Source: Bacilli bacterium
Lineage (GTDB): Bacteria > Bacillota_I > Bacilli_A > RF39 > UBA660
Reading direction: 5' to 3'
Assembly (NCBI GenBank): GCA_900768815.1
Contig: CAAGEE010000018.1
Span: forward strand, 1 to 64,000
DNA: 64,000 bases
Shown: one piece after another, positions 46,001 through 53,988 of the stretch
Layout of the letters: each line of letters starts with the position of its first letter
Numbering within the stretch: the stretch's first letter is position 1
The notes under the pieces: generated by a model
Seen by the model: only the letters and a program-made list of their open reading frames with translations
What the model was told of the DNA's origin: nothing
Databases searched by the model: none
Program-made: the position numbers and the translations under genes

Positions 46001-46130
46001 TAATGCACAGGCTACTTGGTCTACTAAATACTCTAATTATTTTAGACCTGTTGTATCAATTAAATCTGGTATGAAGATTGATACTGGTAATGGTTCTTCT
46101 ACTAATCCTTATGTACTTAAACTTACATAA
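43053..46130 (+). CDS. large secreted von Willebrand A protein, pilus-island adhesin candidate 1
   Basis: 1025 residues. Signal peptide with a long basic start (cut likely after DSFA, about 44). VWA-like domain about 100-280, but the MIDAS motif is D-D-T-L-N (108-112) instead of DxSxS; the VTDG strand is present. Then an InlB-type B repeat (YQFKGWKV...MPAHDVTLKASW) near 430-455. A large C-terminal region (about 470-1025) begins ATLYDIM, includes FCWKIVRTTDTGGVKIIYNG, and ends FRPVVSIKSGMKID...NPYVLKL. Three Cys-pair repeats lie inside it. There is no LPXTG motif and no C-terminal helix. It is paralogous to the last gene of the island. CGN arginine codons are more frequent than in the housekeeping genes. 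AGGTGG precedes the ATG. Confidence 0.75.
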   Translation: MVPKKWKTFILRQTDKLLLKKKVLLLLFLIFSVAFFLILKDSFAENVEIKNVTFQSTKLSYDNKDPGSWKVDASAKWISNDTARLTFNLNSISMQKEAKPIDLVLLVDDTLNIDGLKNRIRAFGRTFLRRNTDNSLAVIKFNSVAEIVSDFGTDINELVSSTYGNLDGSTGLSYYEALNSLNELLENSVNHGNNDVWVVLVTDGYPARDMGKEKEMYSNIRNDFPEIKNFFAVQYNVGNKKSDILKDMSDTQYIGTDLSSFYKIITNIDYMMKYVDYDKFGFNILVNTDMFSIDNIKPDAMFGTTGNVIGARMIWFFGNTDSYNRLSTGLSVKMTFDLKLRDDYKYFYQDVGLYQLLKTVAINYKIGNVSENVIIKDSPSLLNAYQLIYDVNAPSDCTIDFSPDIVYRTPFLAVRSSNRSPACDGYQFKGWKVVDTDVVQYDKSFVMPAHDVTLKASWSKVAINKSMDGTIYKSATLYDIMADNAVLDTNLDFSSTSSSNKGIYTYSSTANDNYPIYYYHGAVTDNNLLFAGFCWKIVRTTDTGGVKIIYNGLPNSSNQCTNTTGNIGSGVFNSNDSSIASVGYMYGSSVNSKEYTNPKWYEALGLTVYTWDMTKTQTMGTGEYYFTSSSSSLRRYNIEGTWILNDSKRATWSTSYTNYYTCLDGSSSCRDPVYIVGGTSTTAKYVPFYMDASSSPSYTGEKYVIADSHIVWASSYYNLPNTYVCKDNASSCTEAYYVLSYSTGVIRYISLTGGTTASTLKTQADNKKIVFGNWEQWDGTQYILRDTVSVSIMDSYSELSKLSKGYNYTCFSEDTKCASVKYLLSGDASSITYVDLNAYNLLAFKEAVVFKNTNDSNAKKVIETWYRNNMTSYTKYLEDTVFCNDREVSSGAFSGENGVLDNRPVPFAGYTATKPSLTCNNSYDKFTTSNGLKYPVGLITYGEIFLGGKSAEASYLGTSAFWSMTPRKYGPTATMYVYNRDFNNAQATWSTKYSNYFRPVVSIKSGMKIDTGNGSSTNPYVLKLT

Positions 46131-46179
46131 TTTTATAAAATATCGTTGTTAATTTAACTTGTTTTTTCTAATTGCTATA

Positions 46180-46208
46180 TTGAATTTGAGTTTAGGTTTT
46201 GTTATAAT
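46180..46208 (+). promoter_or_regulatory. strong promoter of LPNTG protein
   Basis: TTGAAT, 17 bases ending in TGT, TATAAT: good -35 and extended -10. Confidence 0.85.
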
Positions 46209-46254
46209 TACTTTGTGTAATATAACTAATATGATAGGAGAGAGGAGATGCAAT

Positions 46255-48291
46255 ATGAAAGACAAAAAAAAGATTGTAATCTTTGTATTATCTATATCTT
46301 TGTTTGTGGCTCTTTTAATTGTTCTTATAAACAGATCTTTTGCAGTTCCTTTAGATGATGGTGCTAGAGTTGCTCCTAATAGTGATTTGACTTATTATAT
46401 TGACGTTATTTATGATGGTAAAGATGCTACAGCTGTTTCTTCTAGTGATACTGTTACTGCTAATGTCAATAGTGATTATATTTATGTGGAAGATAAATTA
46501 CCTGATGGTTTGACTTTTAAAAACTTTGTCACTACTAGCGATGGTACGATTGGTGCTGTTAAGCGTAGTGATGGTAGTAGTTGTCCTGGCTATGTTGTTG
46601 GTGATAGTGCTGGTTTAGTCTATGATAATACTACAAGAACTGTTTCTTTTAAAGTTAAAAATTTACAAGCGGGTTGTAAGTTAACAGTCGGTATTGTTAC
46701 AACAACGCCTTCTTTACCAAGGGGTAAAAGACTTGATTTTTATAATACAGCGTTTGCTAGAGAAAATAATTTTACGTTTAAGTCAAATACAGTACATGTA
46801 TTTATGGGTGACGAAGAGGCTGCATTGTATACTGTTACTTATAAATATACTGGTACGGTACCTGATGGAGCTCCAGTTCCAGAAGTTGGTTCTTATAGTG
46901 CTGGAGCAACTGTAGGTGTTGAAGCTAACCCAACAATTGCTGGGTATACGTTCTCTGGTTGGAAAACCAGTGATACTACTGTTTCTAATAATTCTTTTAC
47001 AATGCCAAGTAAGAATATAACTTTTACTGGTAGTTTTGCTGCTAAAACTAAACATAATGTTAGCTATACTATTTCTGGTACAGCACCTGAAGGGTTTGTA
47101 TCACCATCTACTAAGTCTTATGGTACTGGTGATGATGTTGTACTTGATACTTTAAAGGTTGGAGATGTTATTAACGGATATAAATTCTTAGGTTGGTCCT
47201 CTTCAACTGTTGATCTTAGTGATGGGATATTTCAAATGCCCAATTCTAATGTAACAATAATTGGTAGGTTTGAACAAATAAAATATACAGTTTCTTATCA
47301 ATTCCAAGGTGCTGTTATTCCAAGTAATGCTGATAGTTTATTACCAGCGGCTACTACTTATGCTCCTGGTGAGATTGTTACGGTTGCATCTGATCCAGTT
47401 GCTTCTGGGTATAAGTTCTTAGGTTGGTATAAATCAGCAACCTTTGAAATGCCAGAAGAAGATGTTGTTATTTATGGTGAATGGATGCGTTTTTCAGGAT
47501 ACTTTGTACCAACGATTACTATAACAATACCAAGTCAAAAAGCAATTTATCAAGAAGGTGAAATCGTTAATTTTCAAATAACAGTAAAAAATAATGCTAG
47601 TATACCGATAAATGATGTTATGATACAAGATTATTTAGAGGGTGTTACATTTAATGCTGGTAGTAATTATACTGTGCTTAGTGATAAAATTGCTAAGATA
47701 AGTACAATAGTAGCTGGTGGTAGTGTTACGCTTACGGCTAAGTTTACAGCTGGTAGCGATGTAGTTAAAGACTATGTTAATACAGTGGAACTTACTGGTG
47801 CTATTGCTAATAATTATTATTATTTAGATACTACGAAGGATTATAAAGTGTCAGCACACTTTAAAGTTGCTAATGTTGATTTAAAGATAAATCTAAAAAA
47901 TAAGAATAATACAGCGTTGACAGGTGGTAAATTTACTTTATATAGTGATTCCTCACTAAGCAATATAATTTCTGAAGGGTTAGAGTTTACAGGATTGGTT
48001 CCTGGACAAACATATTATTTAAAACAAACAAGAGCACATACTGGTTATGTATTGCTAAATGATACTTATACTGTTGTTGTAGATAGTTCAGGTAATATAA
48101 CTATTAGTGGACAGAAGTATGATAATACTACTGGTGTTGTTATACTTGAACTTGTAAATGATGCTATTAATATGTTACCTAATACAGGTGGTGTTGGTAA
48201 TATACCATATGTTGTGACAGGACTTATTGTTATCATTGTTTCATCTTATGGATATGTATTATATATGAGAAAGAAAGAGGGGATTATATAA
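46255..48291 (+). CDS. LPXTG surface protein with B repeats and a pilin-like C-terminal domain
   Basis: 678 residues. Signal peptide (cut likely after RSFA, about 32). A DUF11-like adhesive region with early Cys pair follows. Three InlB-type B repeats (YTFSGWKTS..., YKFLGWSSS..., YKFLGWYKS...) lie between about 190 and 410. A second DUF11-like domain and a CnaB-like domain (GGKFTLYSD...YYLKQTRAHTGY) come next. The sorting signal is LPNTGG, with a helix and Lys/Arg tail. It is the best candidate for a tip or minor pilin. The ATG at 46255 follows GGAGAGAGGAGATG; longer upstream frames contain the promoter. Confidence 0.85.
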   Translation: MKDKKKIVIFVLSISLFVALLIVLINRSFAVPLDDGARVAPNSDLTYYIDVIYDGKDATAVSSSDTVTANVNSDYIYVEDKLPDGLTFKNFVTTSDGTIGAVKRSDGSSCPGYVVGDSAGLVYDNTTRTVSFKVKNLQAGCKLTVGIVTTTPSLPRGKRLDFYNTAFARENNFTFKSNTVHVFMGDEEAALYTVTYKYTGTVPDGAPVPEVGSYSAGATVGVEANPTIAGYTFSGWKTSDTTVSNNSFTMPSKNITFTGSFAAKTKHNVSYTISGTAPEGFVSPSTKSYGTGDDVVLDTLKVGDVINGYKFLGWSSSTVDLSDGIFQMPNSNVTIIGRFEQIKYTVSYQFQGAVIPSNADSLLPAATTYAPGEIVTVASDPVASGYKFLGWYKSATFEMPEEDVVIYGEWMRFSGYFVPTITITIPSQKAIYQEGEIVNFQITVKNNASIPINDVMIQDYLEGVTFNAGSNYTVLSDKIAKISTIVAGGSVTLTAKFTAGSDVVKDYVNTVELTGAIANNYYYLDTTKDYKVSAHFKVANVDLKINLKNKNNTALTGGKFTLYSDSSLSNIISEGLEFTGLVPGQTYYLKQTRAHTGYVLLNDTYTVVVDSSGNITISGQKYDNTTGVVILELVNDAINMLPNTGGVGNIPYVVTGLIVIIVSSYGYVLYMRKKEGII

Positions 48292-49071
48292 ATGAAAAGA
48301 ATTAAATTATTAATGGCATTTGTTGTAGCTTTCTTTTTTACCATTACTAATGTTTATGCAGAGATTGAAGTTAATAGGGTATGTAGTATTATTGGTAAAT
48401 ATAATTACAGTGATTTTAATATAACAGATACTAATGTTTACTTATATAAAATAGCTGATATGAATGAGATGGCTGAGTTTACTTATATTGATGGTTTTAC
48501 GGGTTTTACTACTGATGTTAATAAATTACAAAGTTTTGAATGGAATGATTATACTGTTAAAATTAATAAGTATATAACTGATAATAATATTAATTATATT
48601 ACTAGTACTAAGACTGATAATAATGGTCAATTTACATTTAAAGATTTAAAAGTAGGTTTATACTTAATTAGAGTTGATAGTAAAAAGACAAAGGATTATG
48701 AATATTCTTCTGGACCACTTTTAGTTAGTTTACCTAATTATAATGAAATTCAAGATATACATATGTATGATTTAGATGTTTTTGCTAAGACTGAGGCTAG
48801 ATCATTAAATGTTAATCCTGGTGGTGGAGTAGAACCTCCATATACTGCTGATTCAATATATGTGTATATTGCTATATTTGGAATAGCCTTAGTTATATTT
48901 ATTGTTACTATTATACTTATTCTTAAGAGAAAAAAGAAAAATGATGTTAATAGTGAGACTACTATCAATACGATTAGTAATACTAGTGAGATAGACAGTA
49001 ACATAGTTAATAATAATTTAAATACTAATGTTCAGGATGATAATTCTAATGTTTCAGAAGATACTATTTAA
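48292..49071 (+). CDS. minor/basal pilin-like protein with atypical sorting region
   Basis: 259 residues. Signal peptide (cut near VYA|EI, residue 23). One SpaB-like beta domain (about 25-160: VYLYKIADM, TKTDNNGQFTFKDLKVGLYLIRVDS) is followed by a Pro/Gly linker NPGGGVEPPYTADS, a membrane helix, a basic stop and an Asn/Ser-rich tail of about 45 residues. EPPYTAD lies where LPXTG would, but lacks Leu at position 1 and the Gly. It may use a specialised sortase or simply stay membrane-bound. It starts directly after the stop codon of the LPNTG gene. Confidence 0.7.
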   Translation: MKRIKLLMAFVVAFFFTITNVYAEIEVNRVCSIIGKYNYSDFNITDTNVYLYKIADMNEMAEFTYIDGFTGFTTDVNKLQSFEWNDYTVKINKYITDNNINYITSTKTDNNGQFTFKDLKVGLYLIRVDSKKTKDYEYSSGPLLVSLPNYNEIQDIHMYDLDVFAKTEARSLNVNPGGGVEPPYTADSIYVYIAIFGIALVIFIVTIILILKRKKKNDVNSETTINTISNTSEIDSNIVNNNLNTNVQDDNSNVSEDTI

Positions 49072-49185
49072 ATAGTTTAGATAAAATATGTTAATTTAAG
49101 ATAGCAAGATCTTTATTCAGATGTTGTTTAGATGAATATGAGTAACTGCAGCTCGTAAATATTTTAATGATATTTGGATTGGGTT

Positions 49186-49194
49186 TGTTATATA
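49186..49194 (+). promoter_or_regulatory. extended -10 promoter of first backbone pilin
   Basis: TTTG-T-TATATA, also seen before the third pilin gene. No clear -35. The preceding 110 bases hold no gene. Confidence 0.5.
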
Positions 49195-49221
49195 TAAAAG
49201 TAAAGAAAGGACGATTATTTT

Positions 49222-50721
49222 ATGAAGAAAAGTATTATAGGGTTGTTAGCTGCTATATTTACATTTGGTCTTGTATTAAATGTTAATGCAGAAGCAATTA
49301 CAACTGATTCAAGTAAAAAGGGTACTGTTGATACTAATAGTGCTCTAGTAACTAATCAAGCTGCTATTAATATTACTAATGCTCCTACTACTGATGTATT
49401 AGTTGCTTATAAAATTTTAGATACATTTTATAATGCTTCAACTAATGTATTTACTTATGAGTTCACTAGTGATTTTAAAGCTTTCTTAGCTACTACAAAA
49501 GATTATAAAAATCTAACTGTAGAACAATATTATGCTTTAACTTCTGGTGATACTACATCAGGATCCACTAGAACGCAATCTACATTAGATAAATTGGTTA
49601 GTTTATATGCTGCTTATGTAAAGACTCATTCTGTTACAACTAGTGCAACATTAACTTATCAAGCAGGAGAGGGAGCTACTGGTGCTGTTGTTCCAGCTGG
49701 TGCTTATTTAGTTATTCCTAAATCCACAATAAATGTTTATGCAGTAATGGTTGGAAATGTTATTCCAACTGCTAATGGTAATGAGTGGTCTATTAATGAT
49801 GCAACAATTAAAGCTAAAATTAGTTCTGCATCAGTTACTAAGTCAATTGGAAGTATTGGGCATGTTGATGGTAACTATTCTGTTGGTGAGGAATTTTCTT
49901 ATTTCTTAGTAGGAACTGTTCCACAATATCCAACTAATGCTACTAATAAAACTTATACAATAACTGATACAGTTGGTGCTGGTATTACACTATCTAATAT
50001 TGGTAGTATTGTTGTAAAAGATGGTGCAACTACATTAACTAATTCTAATGGTGTAATTAAAAATGCTGGTGGTGATACAGTAGCAACAATTACATTATCA
50101 GGACAAAAAATTACTATTGTTTTTGATGCTAACTATGTTCAAAGTACAACTGTAACTGTTGAATATAAGGCTAAATTAAATAATAGTGCAAAAGTTGGTT
50201 CTGCTGGTAACTTGAATAGTGCAACTTTAACTTATTCAAATGATCCATATGGTACTGGAACTAATACAACTTCAGCAGTAAATGCTTCAGCTTTTACTTA
50301 TGGTATTGAAGTATTAATCTATGCTGATAAAGATCATAGTATTGTATTATCAGGAGTTAAATTTGAAATCTATTCAGATCCTGATTTAGCTAATAAGATT
50401 GGTGAGATAATTACTGATTCTAATGGTAAAGCTTTTTTACCAGGTGTTGCTGAAGGTACTTATTATTTAAAACAAGTTTCTACAGCACCAGGTTATAATT
50501 TACCAAGAGATGCAGTTCAAGTAAAAGTAAAAATCGAAGGTTCTGTTGAGGGTACTGAAGGTTATTATGTAGCTGAAGTATCTGCGTTTGAAGCTGGTAC
50601 ATTACCTTTTACTGGTAGTGTTGGTACAGTTTTATATACTATGATTGGTTTAATTACTGTAATTAGTGCAATTTTACTATTCGTATTATATAATAGAAAA
50701 AAAGAACAAGAACAAGCTTAG
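49222..50721 (+). CDS. sortase-assembled backbone pilin 1
   Basis: 499 residues. Signal peptide (cut after VNA, about 24). An N-terminal domain (25-195) contains YLVIPKSTINVYAVM, whose Lys could be the pilin-motif nucleophile. The D2 isopeptide domain (200-345) has Lys in SVTKSIG, Asp in YTITDTVG and Asn in GNLNSATLTYSNDPYG. A CnaB-like domain (350-455) and LPFTGS with helix and basic tail follow. In the CnaB part the E-box is YYLKQVSTAPGY, with Gln for Glu. It is preceded by AAAGGACG and has its own promoter and terminator, so it can be made in excess. Confidence 0.9.
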   Translation: MKKSIIGLLAAIFTFGLVLNVNAEAITTDSSKKGTVDTNSALVTNQAAINITNAPTTDVLVAYKILDTFYNASTNVFTYEFTSDFKAFLATTKDYKNLTVEQYYALTSGDTTSGSTRTQSTLDKLVSLYAAYVKTHSVTTSATLTYQAGEGATGAVVPAGAYLVIPKSTINVYAVMVGNVIPTANGNEWSINDATIKAKISSASVTKSIGSIGHVDGNYSVGEEFSYFLVGTVPQYPTNATNKTYTITDTVGAGITLSNIGSIVVKDGATTLTNSNGVIKNAGGDTVATITLSGQKITIVFDANYVQSTTVTVEYKAKLNNSAKVGSAGNLNSATLTYSNDPYGTGTNTTSAVNASAFTYGIEVLIYADKDHSIVLSGVKFEIYSDPDLANKIGEIITDSNGKAFLPGVAEGTYYLKQVSTAPGYNLPRDAVQVKVKIEGSVEGTEGYYVAEVSAFEAGTLPFTGSVGTVLYTMIGLITVISAILLFVLYNRKKEQEQA

Positions 50722-50742
50722 TTTTATATAAGTGATGTTTAG

Positions 50743-50774
50743 ATAGTCAATGCTTAAGTATTGACTATTTTTTT
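50743..50774 (+). terminator. terminator after backbone pilin 1
   Basis: ATAGTCAAT and ATTGACTAT pair over 9 bp around an 8-base loop, then T6. Confidence 0.9.
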
Positions 50775-50782
50775 GTGTGTAC

Positions 50783-50811
50783 TTGTTTTTTTGATGATTT
50801 TTTGGTATTAT
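50783..50811 (+). promoter_or_regulatory. promoter of backbone pilin 2
   Basis: TTGTTT, 17 bases ending TGG, TATTAT. Confidence 0.65.
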
Positions 50812-50832
50812 GTATTAAGATAGGTGGTGTCT

Positions 50833-52302
50833 ATGAAAAGAAAAAAATTAATTTTATTAATAACTTTTTTTATATTTGGGATTTTTTTTGATGTTAGGGC
50901 TCTTAAAGTTAATTCTAATGTTTCTGGAACAGTTGATCCTAATAGTAAAATGGTAATTGATACCTCTTCGTATGAGTTAGATAATACAAATGATATATCG
51001 GCCTATAAGATAATTAATGTTTTTTATAATTCGACTAGCAATGTTATTACTTATGAGTTCACTAGTAATTTTAAAGCATTTTTAGCTAGTAATTCTACTT
51101 ATAAGAATTTAACTATTGATGATTATATGCAATTGACTTCTAATAATACGTCATCAACAATTACTAATTCTACATTAGATAAACTATTGAGTTTTTATAC
51201 TACTTATGTTAAAACACATAGTATATCTCCAGAGGTTTCTGATGACTGGATGTTATTTTTAGAAGCTGGTGTATATTTAATTTTACCTATAAATACAATG
51301 GATATTTATGCGGTTATGACAGCAAATATTGTTCCTTTTGTTGGGGCTAATGGAACTTGGGCTTTATATGCTGGCTATTCTGGGAATGCTAAAGTTACTA
51401 GTGTTAGTGTTAGTAAGTCTGTTTCGGCAATAGGAACAGTAAGTGCTAGTTATGGTTTTAGTGATACTTTTAAATATTATATAGTTGGTACTGTTCCTTC
51501 TTATCCAACTAATTCTACTAATAGAGTTTATACTATTACTGATATACTTGGTTCTGGTATTAGTATAGTTGGTGTTAGTAATTTTGTTATTAAAGATGGA
51601 GCAACTACTTTAACTACTAATAGTAATGGTACAGTAGTAAATGCTTCAGGTAATAAGGTTGCTACTATATCAGTTTCAGGACAAAATATAACGGTTACTT
51701 TTGATGTTAATTATGTTACTACGAATAATGTTACTATTATGTACGATGCTAAGATTAATTCTAGTGCAGTTTTAGGCAGTCTTGGTAATTTAAATAGTGC
51801 AGTTCTTAAATATTCAAATGATCCATATGGTACTGGTACTGTTAGTACTACAGCTGTTAAGACTACTGTCTATACATATGGTATTGAGTTATTAGCGTAT
51901 GATAAGAGTAGTACTTCTACTAAGCTTTCTGGAGCTTATTATGATGTTTATTCTGATTCTGGTTTAACTAAAAAAGTAGGTACAATAACTACTGGTAGTG
52001 ATGGTATTGGAACTTTAAGAGGGGTTTCTGAAGGTACTTATTATATTAAAAATACTAAAGCTACTACAGGATATGAACTTACTACTACGGTAAGTATGAA
52101 AGTAAAAATTACTGGTTCAGTTGCTGGTACTACTGGGGGATATTATAAAGTTGAAATGCCAGCTACTAAGGCTCCGTTATTACCATATACAGGTGGAATT
52201 GGTACTATTATTTATACTATTATTGGTATGATAGTAATAGTATCTGCAGTAGTTGGATTTACATTATATAAAAATAGAGATAAGGATAGGGGACTTTCTT
52301 AA
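50833..52302 (+). CDS. sortase-assembled backbone pilin 2
   Basis: About 489 residues, the most diverged of the three tandem paralogs. Same order: signal peptide, N-terminal domain (YLILPINTMDIYAVM, no Lys at the pilin-motif place), D2 domain with Lys (SVSKSVS), Asp (YTITDILG) and Asn (GNLNSAVLKYSNDPYG), CnaB-like domain, and LPYTGG with helix. The E-box is YYIKNTKATTGY, with Asn for Glu. AGGTGG is spaced for the ATG at 50833; the earlier GTG lies in the ribosome site. It is monocistronic. Confidence 0.88.
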   Translation: MKRKKLILLITFFIFGIFFDVRALKVNSNVSGTVDPNSKMVIDTSSYELDNTNDISAYKIINVFYNSTSNVITYEFTSNFKAFLASNSTYKNLTIDDYMQLTSNNTSSTITNSTLDKLLSFYTTYVKTHSISPEVSDDWMLFLEAGVYLILPINTMDIYAVMTANIVPFVGANGTWALYAGYSGNAKVTSVSVSKSVSAIGTVSASYGFSDTFKYYIVGTVPSYPTNSTNRVYTITDILGSGISIVGVSNFVIKDGATTLTTNSNGTVVNASGNKVATISVSGQNITVTFDVNYVTTNNVTIMYDAKINSSAVLGSLGNLNSAVLKYSNDPYGTGTVSTTAVKTTVYTYGIELLAYDKSSTSTKLSGAYYDVYSDSGLTKKVGTITTGSDGIGTLRGVSEGTYYIKNTKATTGYELTTTVSMKVKITGSVAGTTGGYYKVEMPATKAPLLPYTGGIGTIIYTIIGMIVIVSAVVGFTLYKNRDKDRGLS

Positions 52303-52318
52303 TAAGAAGGTCTTTTTT
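52292..52318 (+). terminator. terminator after backbone pilin 2
   Basis: GACTTTCTT-AAT-AAGAAGGTC (one G-U) then T6. The TAA stop lies at the loop. Confidence 0.85.
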
Positions 52319-52441
52319 AGTTATAATAGTATTGAAAAAAGTTTTATTTAAGTTTAAAATGTATTATAGGGTAGGTTAGATGATTGAGGTAACTAATTAT
52401 TATAAGTCTTACTTTTATAAATAGCTTCAAGTCTATATTAG

Positions 52442-52469
52442 TTGGTAATTTATAATAGTTTGTTATATA
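52442..52469 (+). promoter_or_regulatory. promoter of backbone pilin 3 and sortase operon
   Basis: TTGGTA, 16 bases, TATATA with TTTG-T before it. The region 52319-52441 holds no gene. Confidence 0.5.
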
Positions 52470-52493
52470 TATTTTTGAGAAAGGGTGTATTAA

Positions 52494-53987
52494 ATGAAAA
52501 AGAAAATTATTGGTTTATTGATTGCTGTAGTTACTTTTGGAGTATTTTTTAATGTTAATGCAGTTACTATTACAACTGATAGTAGTAAAAAAGGTACAAC
52601 GGATACTAATAGTTTATTAGTAACTAATACTGGTAGTATTACTGTTTCTAATGTTAGTTCTACGGATAAATTAGTTGCTTATAAGATTTTAGATGTTTAT
52701 TATAACTCTACATCTAATGTATTTACTTATGAGTTTACTAGTACTTTTAAAGCATTTTTAGCTTCTAGTACAAGTTATAAAAACCTTACAGTTGAGCAAT
52801 ATTATGCATTAACTTCTGGAGATATTACATCAGGTTCTACTAGAACGCAATCTACATTAGACAAGTTAGTTAGTGCTTATGCTGCTTATGTTAAGACACA
52901 TAGCTCTACTAATATTGCTTTAACTACTACTGGTACTAATGCTGCTGGTACAGTTTCAGCTGGTGCTTATTTAGTTATTCCTAGTATTACTAATAATGTT
53001 TTTGCTGTAATGGTTGCAAATGTTATTCCTACTCCAAGTGATAATACTTGGGTAATTAGTAATGCTACAATTAAAGCTAAAGTTAGTTCAGCATCACTTA
53101 CTAAGTATATTGGTTCAGAGGGTTCAAAAGATGGAAATTATTCTGTAGGAGAGGAATTTAGTTATATTTTAGTAGGAACTGTTCCACAATTCCCAACTAA
53201 TGCTACTAATACTACATATACTATTAATGATACTGTTGGAACTGGTATTACATTATCAGCTTTAAGTACAATATCTATTAAGTATGGTAGTACAACTTTA
53301 ACTAATACTAATGGTACATTTAAAAATTCTTCTGGTAAAACTGTTGCTACTGCAACAATTACTGGACAAAAGCTTACTATAGTATTTAATGTTAGTTATA
53401 TTGATAGTACAACTGTTACTGTTCAATATAAAGCTAAGTTAAATGCTGGAGCTAAGCTAGGTGATGGAGGAAACTTAAATAGTGCTACATTAACTTATGC
53501 TAATGATCCATATGGTACTGGAACTACTACAACTTCTGCTGTTAACGTTTCAGCATTTACTTATGGTATTGAAGCATTTATTTATTCAGATAAAGATAAT
53601 TCAGTTAAATTATCTGGAGTTAAATTTGAAGTTTACAGTGATTCATCTTTAAATACTAAAGTTGGAGAATTTACAACTGATGGTAATGGTAGAGGAAGTC
53701 TTGCAGGAGTTAAAGCTGGTACTTATTATTTAAAACAAGTTTCTACTGCTGCTGGTTATACATTACCTAAAGATGCTGTTCCTGTAAAAGTTAAAATTAC
53801 TGGAGCAACTGCTGGTACAGTTACTGGATATTATAGGGCTAATATAGCTGCATATGAAGCTGGTTCATTACCATTTACTGGTGGCTCTGGTACTTCTTTA
53901 TTTAGTTTAATTGGTTTACTTGTAATTGGTGCTGCTGCTGTTGCTATAATTGTTTATCGTAATAATAAAGAAGAAGTAACTGAATAA
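52494..53987 (+). CDS. sortase-assembled backbone pilin 3
   Basis: 497 residues, close to pilin 1 over the whole length (TSGDITSGSTRTQSTLDKLVS, VGEEFSYILVGTVPQFPTNATN). D2 residues are kept: Lys in SLTKYIG, Asp-preceding-Thr in YTINDTVG, Asn in GNLNSATLTYANDPYG. The N-terminal domain has YLVIPSITNNVFAVM without the Lys of pilin 1. The E-box is YYLKQVSTAAGY. It ends with LPFTGG, a helix and a charged tail. No terminator follows: the class C sortase begins one base later, so this pilin and the sortases share a transcript. Confidence 0.9.
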   Translation: MKKKIIGLLIAVVTFGVFFNVNAVTITTDSSKKGTTDTNSLLVTNTGSITVSNVSSTDKLVAYKILDVYYNSTSNVFTYEFTSTFKAFLASSTSYKNLTVEQYYALTSGDITSGSTRTQSTLDKLVSAYAAYVKTHSSTNIALTTTGTNAAGTVSAGAYLVIPSITNNVFAVMVANVIPTPSDNTWVISNATIKAKVSSASLTKYIGSEGSKDGNYSVGEEFSYILVGTVPQFPTNATNTTYTINDTVGTGITLSALSTISIKYGSTTLTNTNGTFKNSSGKTVATATITGQKLTIVFNVSYIDSTTVTVQYKAKLNAGAKLGDGGNLNSATLTYANDPYGTGTTTTSAVNVSAFTYGIEAFIYSDKDNSVKLSGVKFEVYSDSSLNTKVGEFTTDGNGRGSLAGVKAGTYYLKQVSTAAGYTLPKDAVPVKVKITGATAGTVTGYYRANIAAYEAGSLPFTGGSGTSLFSLIGLLVIGAAAVAIIVYRNNKEEVTE

Positions 53988-53988
53988 T

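Noticed and set aside
49129..52394. Common motif TAGATGA...GAG.TAACT before pilins 1 and 3 (49129-49147 and 52377-52394)
   Set aside because: The spacing inside the motif and to the -10 box differs (about 42 and 70 bases), so chance in AT-rich DNA is likely.
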